26,921 bases of DNA, from positions 1 through 26,921 of the forward strand of contig JBBMKC010117662.1 of assembly GCA_037834085.1 (NCBI GenBank), read 5' to 3'. The notes beneath the pieces were generated by a model. The model ran no database searches, was not told the origin of the DNA, and saw nothing but the letters and a program-made list of their open reading frames with translations. The position numbers were made by a program, and so were the translations under genes. This stretch comes from Bipalium vagum (taxonomy: Eukaryota > Platyhelminthes > Tricladida > Geoplanidae). Below are positions 1 to 12,900 of this stretch, piece after piece; the stretch's first letter is position 1; every line of letters begins with the position of its first letter.

Positions 1-29
1 AATAATAATAAGAATAATAATAATAATAA

Positions 30-73
<44 letters not shown>
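1..73. repeat. (AAT)n microsatellite
   Basis: Near-perfect AAT trinucleotide tract with two AAG interruptions. It runs off the left edge, so its full length is unknown. The same motif recurs at about 1950-1992, 8731-8765 (as ATT), 13723-13742 and 18305-18413. Confidence 0.95.
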
Positions 74-74
<1 letters not shown>

Positions 75-189
75 GGAATATGTATAATTTTCTCACTTTT
101 TTTCAGCGAATCATAATTAGGGACACTTGGCTGATTTAATAAGTTTTTCGCCTTTTCATAGGAATGAATAACTTCTTCAAAATTAGAAC

Positions 190-815
190 TTGATTATATT
201 TCAGAATCAGACTCTTTTTCATATGAATTTTCGTCTAGAGTCACAAGAGTCATATTTACCCATGAGAAATGATTTCAGTTTTTCACTGTCGTCTTCATTT
301 GTACGCAGTAATAGTGCCAATAGACTTATCATTTTTAAAATATTTTATCTCTTCTTGGTCATCAAACTCTTTGACGGACACATCTTGTAAAAAAGTGCAG
401 TGTCATTGCAACTGAATATATCACTGTCATTTAAGCTTCTCATTTTGATTATAATATCCCGAAAAAGTTAATCATAATTTCGAAGTCTATCGCTGAAAGC
501 TTCGCCAGATAAATTTTTACGACCAATTCCTTTATGTGCTTTATATCTACCAAGCCACCCGTCAAGAACAGCCTTAACATTACCTATTTTATGTATTGCA
601 GCTATTTGCAAAGCCTTTTCCTTAATTAATTTTTCATCATAGCAAACTCCTTGTGCTTCGAGCATTTCAAACCATAGACTTATTTTCTCGTCGATAATTT
701 TTAATTTCAGGTTACTAAAATTTTTGAGATTAGCTGAATGGGCTTCTGCTTTTAAAAGCTTTTCTTCATCTTTAATATAATTAAAGATATTTCGCCTATT
801 AACCTGTTTTTAAAA
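190..815 (-). mobile_element. Tigger/pogo-type DNA transposon fragment (CENP-B-like HTH plus start of DDE domain)
   Basis: Reading leftward on the minus strand, about 110 codons from roughly 803 to 468 are open and resemble the second helix-turn-helix (Tc5/CENP-B type) of Tigger/pogo transposases: WFEMLEAQGVCYDEKLIKEK followed by KALQIAA and a GWLGRYKAHKGI stretch, matching the family pattern W...G.P.....KEKA..LA...GWL.R.K..H.I. After a frame change, about 460-240 carries DIFSCNDTALFYKM and LLLRTNEDDSEKLKSF, matching the family's D(IF).(AD)ETGLF(FK) block around the first catalytic Asp and the following LL..N..G.EKL block. Stops and frame changes mean it is dead. No inverted repeats were found and the C-terminal DDE part is missing. 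Confidence 0.72.
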
Positions 816-934
816 AAATTCGTGACAATGTTCTGGCCACGTCTGTATGTTTTGCATTGGGGAAAGATTGCGTATGTCCACCAATATCTGCTTTTTCCTT
901 TATTTATATTGATTTAATCATTTTCCTAAAAACA

Positions 935-1288
935 AAATTAATATTGCAATTCTTTCAGCATAGTCTTCGTCATGTAACTTTGGATAATGTTAAAGATCTT
1001 TTCATACTAGATTGCGTACTGTTTTAAAACTGCATCCAACTTCCTTAGCAAAAGTTCTTAGCGATGTCTCAGATGTTTCTTCATAAACCTAACCTATTTT
1101 GCATAATTTTTATCTTCAGTTGATCACAAACTACCACAGTCTCTGAATTTTTCAGCTGTCTTCTTCATTGTCATCACTGTAGGTACCTTTTCCCGTTTCA
1201 AGTGTTCTAAATGCCACCTGACTAATATGACTGATTTTATTTTAGGTAGCAGTAAAACAATATGCACTTTTTCTTTAATTGAGAACAT
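935..1288 (-). mobile_element. DUF4817-type (Tc1/mariner superfamily) transposase N-terminal fragment
   Basis: From about 1288 leftward the minus strand encodes MFSIKEKVHIVLLLPKIKSV, then a block ending VEKF-like in TAEKFRDCGSL. This follows the DUF4817 helix-turn-helix pattern (F...E.V.IV......S...V.R.F.R.......P....I.....KF...GS.). After a frame change, 1090-950 encodes SLRTFAKEVGCSFKTVRNL and then KDL-HYPKL, like the second HTH (SLR..A.ELGIS..S..RIL.KDLHLYPY). The two pieces are in correct order. No catalytic domain is visible, so it is a truncated remnant. It lies in the same orientation as the Tigger fragment but belongs to another family. Confidence 0.6.
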
Positions 1289-1948
1289 TATTAAAATTTG
1301 AATTAACCACAATAAAATTTGATGACATCGAATTATTAAAACAATTAAAAACTCACACCAAATTTCGGAAATTCTATTTCTTAAAAAAAATGTAAATGTA
1401 AAAATACATTTAACTATTACACACATATTTTGCTGAGCTCAAAAAACTGATACTTTCCTTATACACACCCTATAATGTTCGAACTGATTTTTCGAAACAT
1501 GTTTTATCAATTCAATTAAAATAGAATCCACCTGATAAAGCACAATTTTCTCATTCTTATATATTTTTACTCCCATATTGTTAAATCTTAATTCCTGGAA
1601 CCAATGAACTGTATAAAGGCACACTGAAAGTCTCTTTGAATATTCATTTTCTTGGAGTTTCTTAATGAAAACGGAAAGGGATGCGACATCTGGAGTTGAT
1701 CTCGAAAGTTTGAAAGGTGATAATTATTAAATGAAATAACATCACTTCGCGCAAATGTTGTTTATTTGGTATATAAGGCGTGATCTAAAAAGGAGATAAG
1801 AGATAGTTAAAGGTATCAGAATACGTTCTTATGGATTATTTTTGAAAAATGCATAAACAATATATCTTCAAATAGTTTATTTAAACAAATGAATAAATTT
1901 TCTTGATCAAAGCTATTTAAAATAAGGTTCACTTTCAATGCACATACC

Positions 1949-1949
<1 letters not shown>
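1289..1949. other. Unassigned AT-rich sequence
   Basis: No recognisable coding similarity. A 61-codon minus-strand reading frame at 1439-1624 is open but looks like chance or the 5' flank of the transposon fragment beside it. Confidence 0.5.

Positions 1950-1992
<43 letters not shown>
1950..1992. repeat. (AAT)n microsatellite
   Basis: About 14 uninterrupted AAT units, lying some 40 bp before the left end of the TIR-bounded mariner at 2035. Confidence 0.95.
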
Positions 1993-2034
1993 TCACAAAC
2001 CTTAATTAACAATTATTAAAAAAAAGTATTATGC

Positions 2035-3038
2035 TGTCCCATAAAAAATGAAATTTTGTTAAAAGGTTTCAATCAATAGTTTTTATTTTACAAGACAAAA
2101 TTCACGAACAAAAATAAAATATATTGGTTAGAGAAACAAGAGGCCACTTTTATACAATTCCACATCTATAAAGTGAAAAACTTTCAATTCTACGTAAAGA
2201 ATAACTTAATTTTCAAATCAGTCTTCGAATAAAATATGACCTTGAGCGAAACAAATGAGTCAGAAGCTGTTTCATCTGACAAGAACGATGAATGTGGCAA
2301 CAGTTTATTTCCATCAAGAATGTTGATAGTTGCCATATTTTTCCTTGTAGTATGATGCTTTGGGTTACTCACTTCTTTCGATTGATAAAAAAGGATATTT
2401 TGTTGTCATAACTTCATGTAATCTCTCTAAGTGTACTGAATAAATGTTCGAGTTTAACCTATTATCGTCTGTAGAAATTCAAAGAAAAATTTTTCTCAAG
2501 TGGAGTTTCAAAAAACGGGCAACATGTCCTGTTTTCCATATCATTGTACTTTATAACAAGAAACGAACATCTCAGTTGTAGATAACCATTAGCATTTTTC
2601 ATTTGGACTATTAAAAAAGGCTCAATTTTCATCCATAGCAACAGACATTTTGAAAAAACTCTCGCCAACAGGTTTTTTAAAAAGTGACTTAAAAATTTCA
2701 AGCCCTTTATCTGCCTGACTTTCCGACAGTTCATTTGGGTCAATTCAAAGGGCCCTATACCTTTTCCAAATAGAATGAAAGTGTCGTTGGATGATGGACT
2801 TTGTAGAACTAACTTCAGCAGCTAATTAACGAACTGATTGAAACAGATTGGATTCAACAGATTCATTCAATATAGCTTGATCACACACGGATACTCTTCA
2901 CAGGTTTGTGTCACCCAATTTGAATTTTTCAAACCACCACATGGTTGTCCTCGAATTCAAAAGCAGTAATAAATTATTTCACATCTCTTCAAGACATATT
3001 TCATTTGTCTTAATAAAAATGAAATGTTTTATGGGACA
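2035..3038 (-). mobile_element. Mariner-type element, TIR-bounded, decayed (~1.0 kb)
   Basis: The ends are inverted repeats: the left end begins TGTCCCATAAAA and the right end reads TTTTATGGGACA, with imperfect matching continuing inward (ATGAAAT on both sides). Between them the minus strand encodes, in several frames, mariner transposase blocks in the right order: WFEKFKLGDTNL and VSSTKSIIQRHFHSIWK (paired HTH), LSESQADKGLEIFKSL then an AMDEN block (equivalent to V(T)GDEKW around the first catalytic Asp), FFNSPNEK and WLSTTEMFVS. The C-terminal third is missing and length is about 300 bp below a standard 1.3-kb mariner, so it is internally deleted. The TA target duplication is not clear at the exact edges. 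Confidence 0.8.
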
Positions 3039-3743
3039 ATATAATAATAAGTTATTTATTGTAAATCAAATATAGAACAATCCAAGGTACTTTGATTGCT
3101 CCTAAGCGTGCTCCTAATAAAATAAATTGACAAATGATTTTAAAGTGGTGTTATTGGAAAAGTTGCTCATCAAAAAGTCAAACTTTTGTCATGGTTCTGT
3201 AGGTGCAAGCTTATAAGAACTCAGATTCGGATTAATAAATTTTAGGTCTAAGGTTAAGAAAGGGTAACCGAAGGTAACTGTGACTCAGTTGGTAATCAGA
3301 AAAGAGTACCAAAAAGAGTACGAAGTGCTTACTACCGAATTTAAATTAATTTCATTATTGCTAGCAAACCAAGAGATAATTCAATGCAAGGTCCAATCAC
3401 TTCAGAGTTAAGCAAGTCAAACAGCTACTGTCGTGTTTAAAAAATCGATTTAATCTCAAGAGTCAATTTGACTTAATTAAAGTTACTTGTTTTTATTATT
3501 CACGTTTTTCTTAATAAAATCGCATCTTGTTTTATTATGACAGATGTCCTTATCTTAAAGTTAAAAGTGCACTGCGGTGCTTGATAAAAGAGGATTTACA
3601 AAAAAGAAAACTTTTGATAGAACAGAACCGGAGCGAGGCTCAAGATATTCCAATACATGTATACACAAAAACTTATTAAAACAGAAAAGAACAATTAGTT
3701 TAAAAGTAAATTAAATGCTTAAATTAAAATATAAATAACATAG
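3039..3743. other. Convertase 3' flank, no gene seen
   Basis: AT-rich sequence downstream of the convertase stop codon. I found no P-domain coding sequence, no convincing AATAAA within about 150 bp of the stop on the minus strand, and no transposase similarity. Confidence 0.5.
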
Positions 3744-3978
3744 TTACAGTTTCGAATTAGAGTTCGATGTAGCTCCTCCAACACAAATCCGAAGCTTTCC
3801 GACATTTCTCCACATTTGAGCGTTTCTAACGAGAGCCGTACAATCAAGTAGTCCGAAACCATAAACGTGGCTTATTAAGAGGTTAGCAGAGTTCATTTGC
3901 CACACGGATTCGAAGGGGTTTGGAATACGGCCACTGATGGTGAGTAAATGTTGAACATCTCTCCAGCTCAAGTAAGGG
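3744..3978 (-). CDS. Convertase exon 10 (end of catalytic domain and stop)
   Basis: One base plus 77 codons and stop. SWRDVQHLLTISG and SHVYGFGLLDCTALVRNAQM align with furin TWRDMQHLVVQTS and SHSYGYGLLDAGAMVALAQ. The last shared position is the Cys of LRICV (furin RKCII), after which the sequence diverges into GGATSNSNSKL and terminates. No consensus donor is evident in this exon that would lead to a P-domain exon. Confidence 0.92.
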
Positions 3979-6900
3979 CTGATAAAAGTTTCATTAAAGT
4001 TCTCTGGAGTATAGGCTTAAGGTCATTACTTTGCTTCAAATGCTAAGCCAACACAGGCCGCAGCTAAAGGTGTTGCGGCAGATGTTCCAACAAAGCCTTG
4101 ACTACATGCATTGTTGATTCCTGAGGAAATCTGGAAGGAAGTTCCCAATTAAGGATAGAAATTAATATGTATCGATTTATTCACATATTTTCACAATTTT
4201 AATCTTAAAGGCATCATACACTTCGCAAAATCTGACAGTTAATAAAATTGCTCTTACACCATGGATTCCAGCTATAATCATCGCTAGTCGATATTTGACC
4301 ACAATGAACGATCAGGTATCAGGGTTTTCGACAAGTTACAAAAAAATGTTAATCTTTGGTAAATGTGAGAAAACCAAAGTTACAATCGTGTAATACATTA
4401 CCAAAAAAGAAAGTTTACAACGTTAAAGGTGTATTCAGCAGGAAGCTCATTATTAACTCTATATACCAGGTTTCAATTACTGTGCTCAGAATTGATTGAT
4501 TTATTTCATAACAGGCGTCCACAATTCTTTCATTAACACTGTATCATTTTAAAAAAGTAGGAATAAATTCTTTTGGGTCACATGGGTATAGAAACATTAC
4601 ATTTTGATGGTGTTCTTGGAATTCCTGATGTGTTTTCAGTTTTCCACGGTTTCATCCCGTATAATGCAGTTTTGAAAATTCACACAACCAGATACTTACA
4701 GATTTTTTGGTGCACATGATCCCAAGACTTTGCACTACCGTTTATTACACTCACATTGTACAACTGTTTGGTGTGAGATAACATCGCAGAAAATTTTGTT
4801 ATAGTTTAGTATGTTGCTCATTCTGTTTTTTCTTTCATTTTTCCATTCCCGTTGTACCAACGTTACAGATTCTGTGGAATATTCTAAATATGATACAAAG
4901 ATACTTTTTTCAGTCATGGTTCGACGAATAAATCCACGTTTCATCACCAGTGATGATTAAATTAAATCTGAACTACCTCTGCTAAATTTCTGGAACAATT
5001 TTTCACCATTTAACAAGACATTCTTTTCCAGAAGCTTTCAATTTGTGCTGGATCCATTCTGTACCTTCAGATGGTCGTGTGAAATAATTTCTAATCAAAA
5101 CAAAGAAACTGGTATTCTGACGAGATAAGAATGCGAGCAGATCGGTGGTGTAAAATCATTGGACTTTATTTTGAAGAGTAGTTTTATTGTTATAATTAAA
5201 TAAATATATAATTTTGAACACGAACTTTTGCATCACTGTACTTTCATGACAGTATCAGTGGATGCCTCAATTTCACGGCATGTGATATGTCGATCTCTTT
5301 CAATTATTTCAATTTACAACGATTTATTAATTTTATCTCATTATAATATATAAAAGTAATTTTTCTTCGTTTTGATTGGTGTCTGATATTCTCAACTGTG
5401 GTTGTCTGTTTTCTGTTTTTGATTTTGGAATTTTCCACACATATGATAAATATTAGTGACTGAAATGGGCATTGGTGGACGATCACCACGAAATTTATCT
5501 TTTATATTTGTGCGTTCACGCTGGAATTCTGCGAACCGTTTATAACCGCAGATTTTTGATGATTTTTTATTCCGAAAGACTAAATGAACTAAATCGAGAC
5601 ATTTGTTTTGTATAAAAACGTTTAAAATCACAGTAAATCGTAGAATGGTATTTTTCCAAAGAAAGCTTCATATTTTATTTATAACTTCTATTTCGAATGT
5701 TTACCTATCCACACAAATCGATTACTTATTCAAATGAGTTAGGAAAATTCAATATCGAATTTTTCTCTACTGGGGAGAACAGATAAGCAATGATTATTTT
5801 TAATAACAAAGCACGATAATTTCAAAAGATAAATAAAAAATAATGTTCTCAAGGAAATGGCTATTTCAGCCATACATTTCACCATATTTCTGTTAATTTA
5901 TGGATACCATCTCAAATTAACGTCTCTGGTTTTGAGAAGAACCATTTAGAGATCTGTTTTGAAGTACTGATTAGCAAGTCTATTTGTTATTGACCGGAAC
6001 AAATAAAATTTGGTGACTACGATGAGTGGACGAGCACTTTCCTGGTTATATCTTTTAACATATTTCTAACTGCTTTAGAAGGTTTTGGCGTTGCGTTGTC
6101 ACAGATTTGATTGCGCTGAGATTTAGGAGTTTCACCGGGTTTGAGAATTATCGTTACACATCGCCTTCTTGATCTTACTAGAGACTTTACTTACTTTCTA
6201 TTCAAAGTGGTTTGATCTTGCAGTAGGTTTTGATGATTGACCATGAATTAACCCATGATTTCGTGCTTTTTGCATTTTCAAAATAAATCAACTTTTCATC
6301 TCCTATCAAAATTCTTATAAGAAAGACTTCTTTGTTCAACTTTAACAATATTTCATTTACTTCTCTTTAGTTTTTCAGTTGTCTTTCACCCAATTGATAA
6401 AACAACCATTTCTTTCCTTTAAAATTGTTCACTGAATTGTTTTTGAGATTGGTATGCATTTTCATTTAATAAATTTTCTAAATCATAATATTCAAATTTA
6501 GAAGGGAGGCCTGGATGTTCTTTGTCTTTACACAAGACTATTTATTTCTGAAGAGCTTTAACCAATGATCGCATGTTTTCATAAATCTTACAAAGTATCC
6601 ATTAGTTTTCTAAAGCAATTTTGCTCATCATAAAATGATAATAAGAACCTCCCACAGATGATCGTATCCTAGGAGAAATTTTGACATGTTTAGATCTACA
6701 AATTTTGATATAACATCTTATGCCAATTTGAATAAATTAGTCTAGTAAATATCGATTATTAAAACAAAATGGTTTAGATTTGAATTCAAAATTATTACCA
6801 TATAAATGTCAGTGAATCGATTTAAATAAATCTGTATTATTCATCTGTACACCTAATCTTTATCATTTATAAAACGAGGATTTCACTTAAAGTACTCAAT

Positions 6901-9900
6901 TCCAGAAACTTTCTCAACACCCCAAGTATCAAGATTTGATATTTCATTAATTCTTACTGCTTTACTTTCCAACAAAGATTGAAAAAAATGTCATTCAGAA
7001 GAGCAAGAATTTTCGAATTATATTTTATTAAAAATTAAACGAAAAATAAAGGAAATCAACTGACAAAGTATTATAAAATGCGAGGTTAAATAAAATCGTT
7101 TTATAGTGATAAAGATTACTAGAGAAGGGTTGATGTTTTGTCCACTGCCAGCTGAGAATCCTCCTACAGCTGCTGTGATGCTAATTGCTGAGCATTCTTC
7201 AGTGTAATCTGGTTTTCGTCCGTAGATATTAACAGAAGTTACTGCAATCGTATAAGGTGAATTGACCATGCCATCAGCTCCACAGTGATCCCTGTTATTA
7301 CCTCCATTTCCCGCTGCAAATAGATAGATTGATCCTCTTCCACCTCTACCCTAACATCAAAATAATAAGAAATAATAGAGTTAATAAATATTCCATTTCT
7401 GTTATAATATTATGTATCGAGTGATCTCATTAAAGGTAAAGTGTTCAAAATGAGAATATGAATACAAATTATTGTTTCGCGCATCTTGTTTTTATTTTTC
7501 TAATTCCAATAACATTCCTAAAGATTAGCAAAACATTATAAAGACGTCTTATTCTAAGTCTTTGGTTGTCATATAAAATATTCGATTTTGTGATTGGTTC
7601 AAGAAATGAAGAACCCATGGCATTTTTAACATTAGCAAGCGCTTTCAAATGTCTTAGGAGTGACAACGAATGTTTTAGCATGATCCCAAACATTATGATT
7701 TGAGTTTAATTTCTCCTCACTCAGTAAATTGACATTTTCAATGACGCTCCTGGACTTACCAAATACCACAGCCTAATGGTGCGTTTATTGGCTATACACT
7801 TGCCATATGCCAAATTAATGTTTTCAGCTTTTTCCAAAGCTACGTGTCGAAATTTCAATTTAAATTACTATTCGAAAAAAAGTCTACATCCAAAAAAGAT
7901 ATTGATAACAGTTTGCTATTAACAGTTATCATTATAAATTCCTAAAACCGATGAATCAATAACATCAGAATATTACTGCAACCAATTGGAATTTTTGGAC
8001 CAAAAATTTAAAATTAGCCATCGATCAGTTGTCCACAGAAAATTTTCATTTTGTCGACAGATCTCCTATAACTAAACGAACTTTGCAAAAAGTGAAACAG
8101 CTTTGATATAACAATCTTCCCTATCCCGCAAATTCACCGGACCGCATCGCCTACTGATTATTGTATATTTCAAGTACTTGACCAATTCCTTTCAAGAAAA
8201 ATAGTCAACAATTATAGCAAAATACACCCAAGGAATTCATTATATTCCCAAATAAAGCTTTTATCAAAGTAAGATTTAAAAGTTGCCTTCGGGTTGGGAT
8301 CAATATATTAAATGTCATGGAAACTCTCCTTAATGAATGAATGTCTTTCGTTTAAAATTGTTTAATTTTCATTTTGTTCGTGAAAACAAAATATTTTCAA
8401 ACAACCTGATATTATACATAAATCAATAGTTAATTATTAATTAAATTGATTTTAAATTATTATTATTTTTCGTTTTATATCATTGATCATTTTCTTTAAT
8501 TATCAATTATTAAATTAAATTAATTAATAATTATTTATTATTAAATTAATTAAAATTATTAATTAATTAAAATTATAAATAAATTAAAATGCTGAAGAGA
8601 ATATATTTTGATTTAATCATTGGTGGAGTCTCATTTAAATGAAAGAAGAGCATAAAGTAATTCAATGAGTTATTATTTTATTGTTTTTGTGTACCTTTAA
8701 TTTTATTATACTCCGTAACGCAACAAGCGGTATTATTATTATTATTATTATTATTATTTTTATTAGTATCAGTTTAATATTTATTCAATAAATGAAGACC
8801 TTCAACGATTTTTTAATAGTGATAAAGAAAAAAAATTAGATTAAATAATTGTTATAATTAAAAATGATGACTGATCAAAGTAATAATCAATATTAAATAA
8901 TAAAAATTGTGATATTAAGACAAAATAAAAAAGATCTGTTCCCGAAAAATAATGTTAAATAATAATATTTATTACTCACAATGTAATAAGTTTTAAAGTT
9001 CGCGGAAGGTGGTTTACCTAACGATGGTAACGAGTATTCATTGTTAAATCATAAATTGAGCGTCTGAGAAATACAAAGCCACAGGTAATCAAACCAAACA
9101 AGGAAACTGAAAATCGATTATTGAATGAGTAATAGACAGTCAATGAAGTTAATTTCAATGTTTTTCCTTAGAATTATATTATGGAAGACGCTGTCGCCAA
9201 TCAAAGAACTATCGTCTTTTTTCTGCTGGAAGAAGATGCTAGAGGCGAAATAGTGCGTCGTCTAACTACCATTTCTGACGAAGATGCTATTCGAAAGATA
9301 ACTGTGTATAAATGGATTTATCGATTCAGTAGTGGGCGTCAAAGAATTATTCAAAAAGTAGTAGGCCCGTGATAGAGATTAATCAATCTTATACTTTGCC
9401 AAAGTCAACAGAAATTATCAATTTGATAGGTATCAGTGTGAGGCAAGTGCGCAAAATGTGGATATGAGGAAACTGACATCAACAAGGGTGCATCGCCTAA
9501 TAAAAGGTCAACAAAAAGAAGTGGAAATATGCAGAAAGCTAATTGTAATGAGCGAAGAAAGGGTTACTTACAATAAAGCCAAGGATATCGTCACTGAACA
9601 AACCGCATTCCGATTCACCAAAGTTTGTTTAAATGACTCAGAAAGTTATTGATTAAAACAAAACCAAACATTGCCTCGGAATTACAACAAAGAATTAAAA
9701 GATAATTTCAAAAAAGATCAGAAGAGAACAGAAATTGCCTGAGAATCTTGAATCTTTTTGGAAATGTTTTCAGGTTACTTAATTTTAATATTTTAAAGAA
9801 CTTCAGAACTTTACGTTCCATATCTTCAAAACCTGTGCTTCATTGATTGATTTCACATTGTCAGAGTGCATCTTATCTGATCTGCTCTTCATTGTTTTGG

Positions 9901-12900
9901 TTGCAAGAATAGGTTTCATCAATTGTGAAGAATATTGAAACAACAGACACGCTTGCGTGGGGGGCCTCAGACCTATTGTGATCTGAAACGTTCAATATCA
10001 TCTGGGTAGAGGCAGAAAAGATTATGCCTCGGGGAAAATGAATGCCATTACGGTTTCGAAATGTATTACACAACATTTTTAGTGGATAAAAGAGGAAAAC
10101 AGGGACTTCTGTCTTTCTGGAAGTTACTCTCAGTCAATATATTCTAAATATTAAGCTTAGTTTCCATGTGCAGAAGAGGGTACAAAAAGACATTTGAAAA
10201 AAGTCAGAGGAATGAAACAATAACCGGAAAGAAAAAAATCCGCAAATATTGAACCATATAAAGATCCACTGTAACCTTCTGACAAGTGCAACCATTGGTG
10301 AACCATATGTGAAAATGGCACTAGATGAAAAAATCGTGTGGGATTTGCACTAAGGCGATGTACTTCAGTTACAAGTGGAACCAAGATAATCAATATTGAT
10401 ACAGGAATTCCCTTTCCTGAGAAAATGCTGCCATTTAGCTTCACGAAGGTCTTTTATATGACATCCAATGCCTCGGCTGATAAGTCTTGAAACCATTACC
10501 CTTGCTGACTATTGATATTGTTTCATGGATGTCAAAAATCAATAAGAACTGAAACAATAAAAGCTTTCAGTGTCTGTTGGTCTATTGTTGTCATAATAAT
10601 ACTATTATTTATTTGCATTTTTATATTTAGTATTTTCTTCTTTTTTATATTCTTTTATTATTATTATTATTATTATAAATATAAATATAATGATAATACT
10701 ATTTTGTTATTATTATCATTATTATATTATTATTATTATCATCATGTCACCAATCATTAATCATTCTTATTAGTATAAATAATATAATTTTACAACAATA
10801 ATATTAACAGAATTTTCGATAAAAATAATATAAAATAAAAGGAGATTAATAAAACAATATTATTTTATATATAAAAATAAAATGATAAAAAAATTGTTTT
10901 AATTAAAACAAAAGTAAGAGAAGAAGAATATCGAGCTCTAAACGAGCAAAAACTGGCCATGCTCATTGATGTTTTTCAACAATGTTTGCCATGTGTTCCG
11001 AACGGTCGCTGGCAAACATGTCTGGCTCTGTCGCGGTGGTGTCAGTGTTGACAATGACCAGACTCATTCACCATCGTCAGGGCACAGCGCTCATGACAAT
11101 AGAGACCTTTGCTCTCTGTACTGTCTCAGTGAGTAAGAAGACCAAGCTGTCAACGTGTGCTCTGCACAGTGGCCTCACCATTGAAAGTGAGCATCAGCGT
11201 ATAAGGCTCATACCAGAGCCTGAGCACCGTTTGGTGAGACATTGATAAATAAAAAAGAGAGAAGTGGTGCATTCTCTGAGTTGCATAAATAATAAAGTGA
11301 TGAGACTGGTAATGTCACATATTTTCCATTCGGAAATCGAACCAGTTTTTGACTTATTATCAAATTTAAGTGAGAATTTATCCCTACTTTTTTGGTTCCA
11401 GTTTGTAAAGCTTTCTGCACGTAATGAGTGATAGGAGCTGTTCTGGTACCACTGTCCTTGGGTCCCCAAGAGTTGCTGTATATATCGATGTACTGATTGT
11501 TGTGGGTAAGGGCAAAAGCTTCCAGCAAATCGGTCACCATTGACTTGGCCAGCATCCTGATTCCTACAAAAAGATCTCTTTAGGATGAAAACCCAAAATT
11601 ATCAAAAGATGTCACTAATGAAATGTGCTATTATTATACTCAAACTATAACGGTGTGCTCGTTACCTCTGATTACTTAGTGTTCGTGAATCAAAATAAGC
11701 ACAATACACATTAACCCTTAACCAATCAAAATAATCTTGATTTTACCCCGAATCACAATTATAACAATCGAGAATTCGATCACAAATGGAATAACACAAA
11801 GCCAAACCGATATCAAATAATTTTGTTCGTCAAATTAAGTTAAGTACTGAAATCAATATAAAACAAATCGAAAAAATTATCTTAAAAAAGCTGAAACAAT
11901 TTATTTTTCTCGGACCCCGGGTCGTACGCTAGGCCCTGTACAGTCGTCTATAGATTTCCTACGTTCACAGGACTCAGAAAATTGCTGCTGTGAGCGACGA
12001 TGAGCACAAGAATATAAATTTGAATAGAAACCGGTCCCAATGGAAATGATTTTCTGACGATGACTCCACTGCCTTCCAAAGCTGACTTGAATGAATGGAT
12101 TTACTTCGGTACAAAAACTTTCTGGTTTCAAATGCAAAAACAATATTCTTATAATTCATTCACCGCGATCTTCTAATATCCAATCAATACGACAGTTTCC
12201 ACAATGAATAACTTTTTAAAACAATTTCTCATTTCCCCAATAATCATATCTCGACGAAATGTACAGGCGAAATTCTGTCTCATGTACAGCAATACAGATT
12301 GGCCGGTGATCCCCAGTCTATACTTTTGAAAGGATATTTTCCGTGATAGCCAATTAATTTCAAAATTAACCTTTTGACCCCGACGCTATGTCGACATTGA
12401 GATAAGACCAATCCCTTTTATTATTTTACATAAACGGTGTGACAATAAAGTTCCAGGACGGTTAATCAAACGCGAATCGTACAGTTGTCAAATGAGAATT
12501 GTTTGTGTTGGCAGCACAAGATACAGCTCGTTGAAAGTTCTGAATATTTTATTTCAACTGTTTATCTAAAGAGTATTGCCTAATTGATCTGCTAAGATTT
12601 TAAGCATTGTCACCATTTCAGAACGGAACAGAGAGCGAATATCAAATTTGCTATAGGTTAGGCAAAATATCTATGGAGACCGATGAAATGTTGAAAAATC
12701 GTGTATGGGAACAGCACAATGTCAGGATCTGAAGTCTTAGAGTGGTAATCAAGCTTTCGTGAAGATCGTGATGATGTGGCCGTCCATCTACCTCCAGAAA
12801 TGATGGAAACATAGACAAAATTAAAGAAATTGTTGAAGCCGATAGACGGATTACATTAAAAATGGTCGAAGATAAAACTGAAATCAATAGAGAATCGATT

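Noticed and set aside
190-390. 66-codon plus-strand frame
   Set aside because: Shadow of the Tigger/pogo fragment on the opposite strand.
3979-4029. In-frame stops just after the catalytic Ser block, suggesting a broken convertase
   Set aside because: They fall in a 51-bp GT-AG intron whose removal restores EANPYLSWRDVQ, a conserved family sequence.
10512-10760. 82-codon plus-strand frame rich in Phe, Ile and Tyr
   Set aside because: Translation of the TTA/ATT microsatellite.
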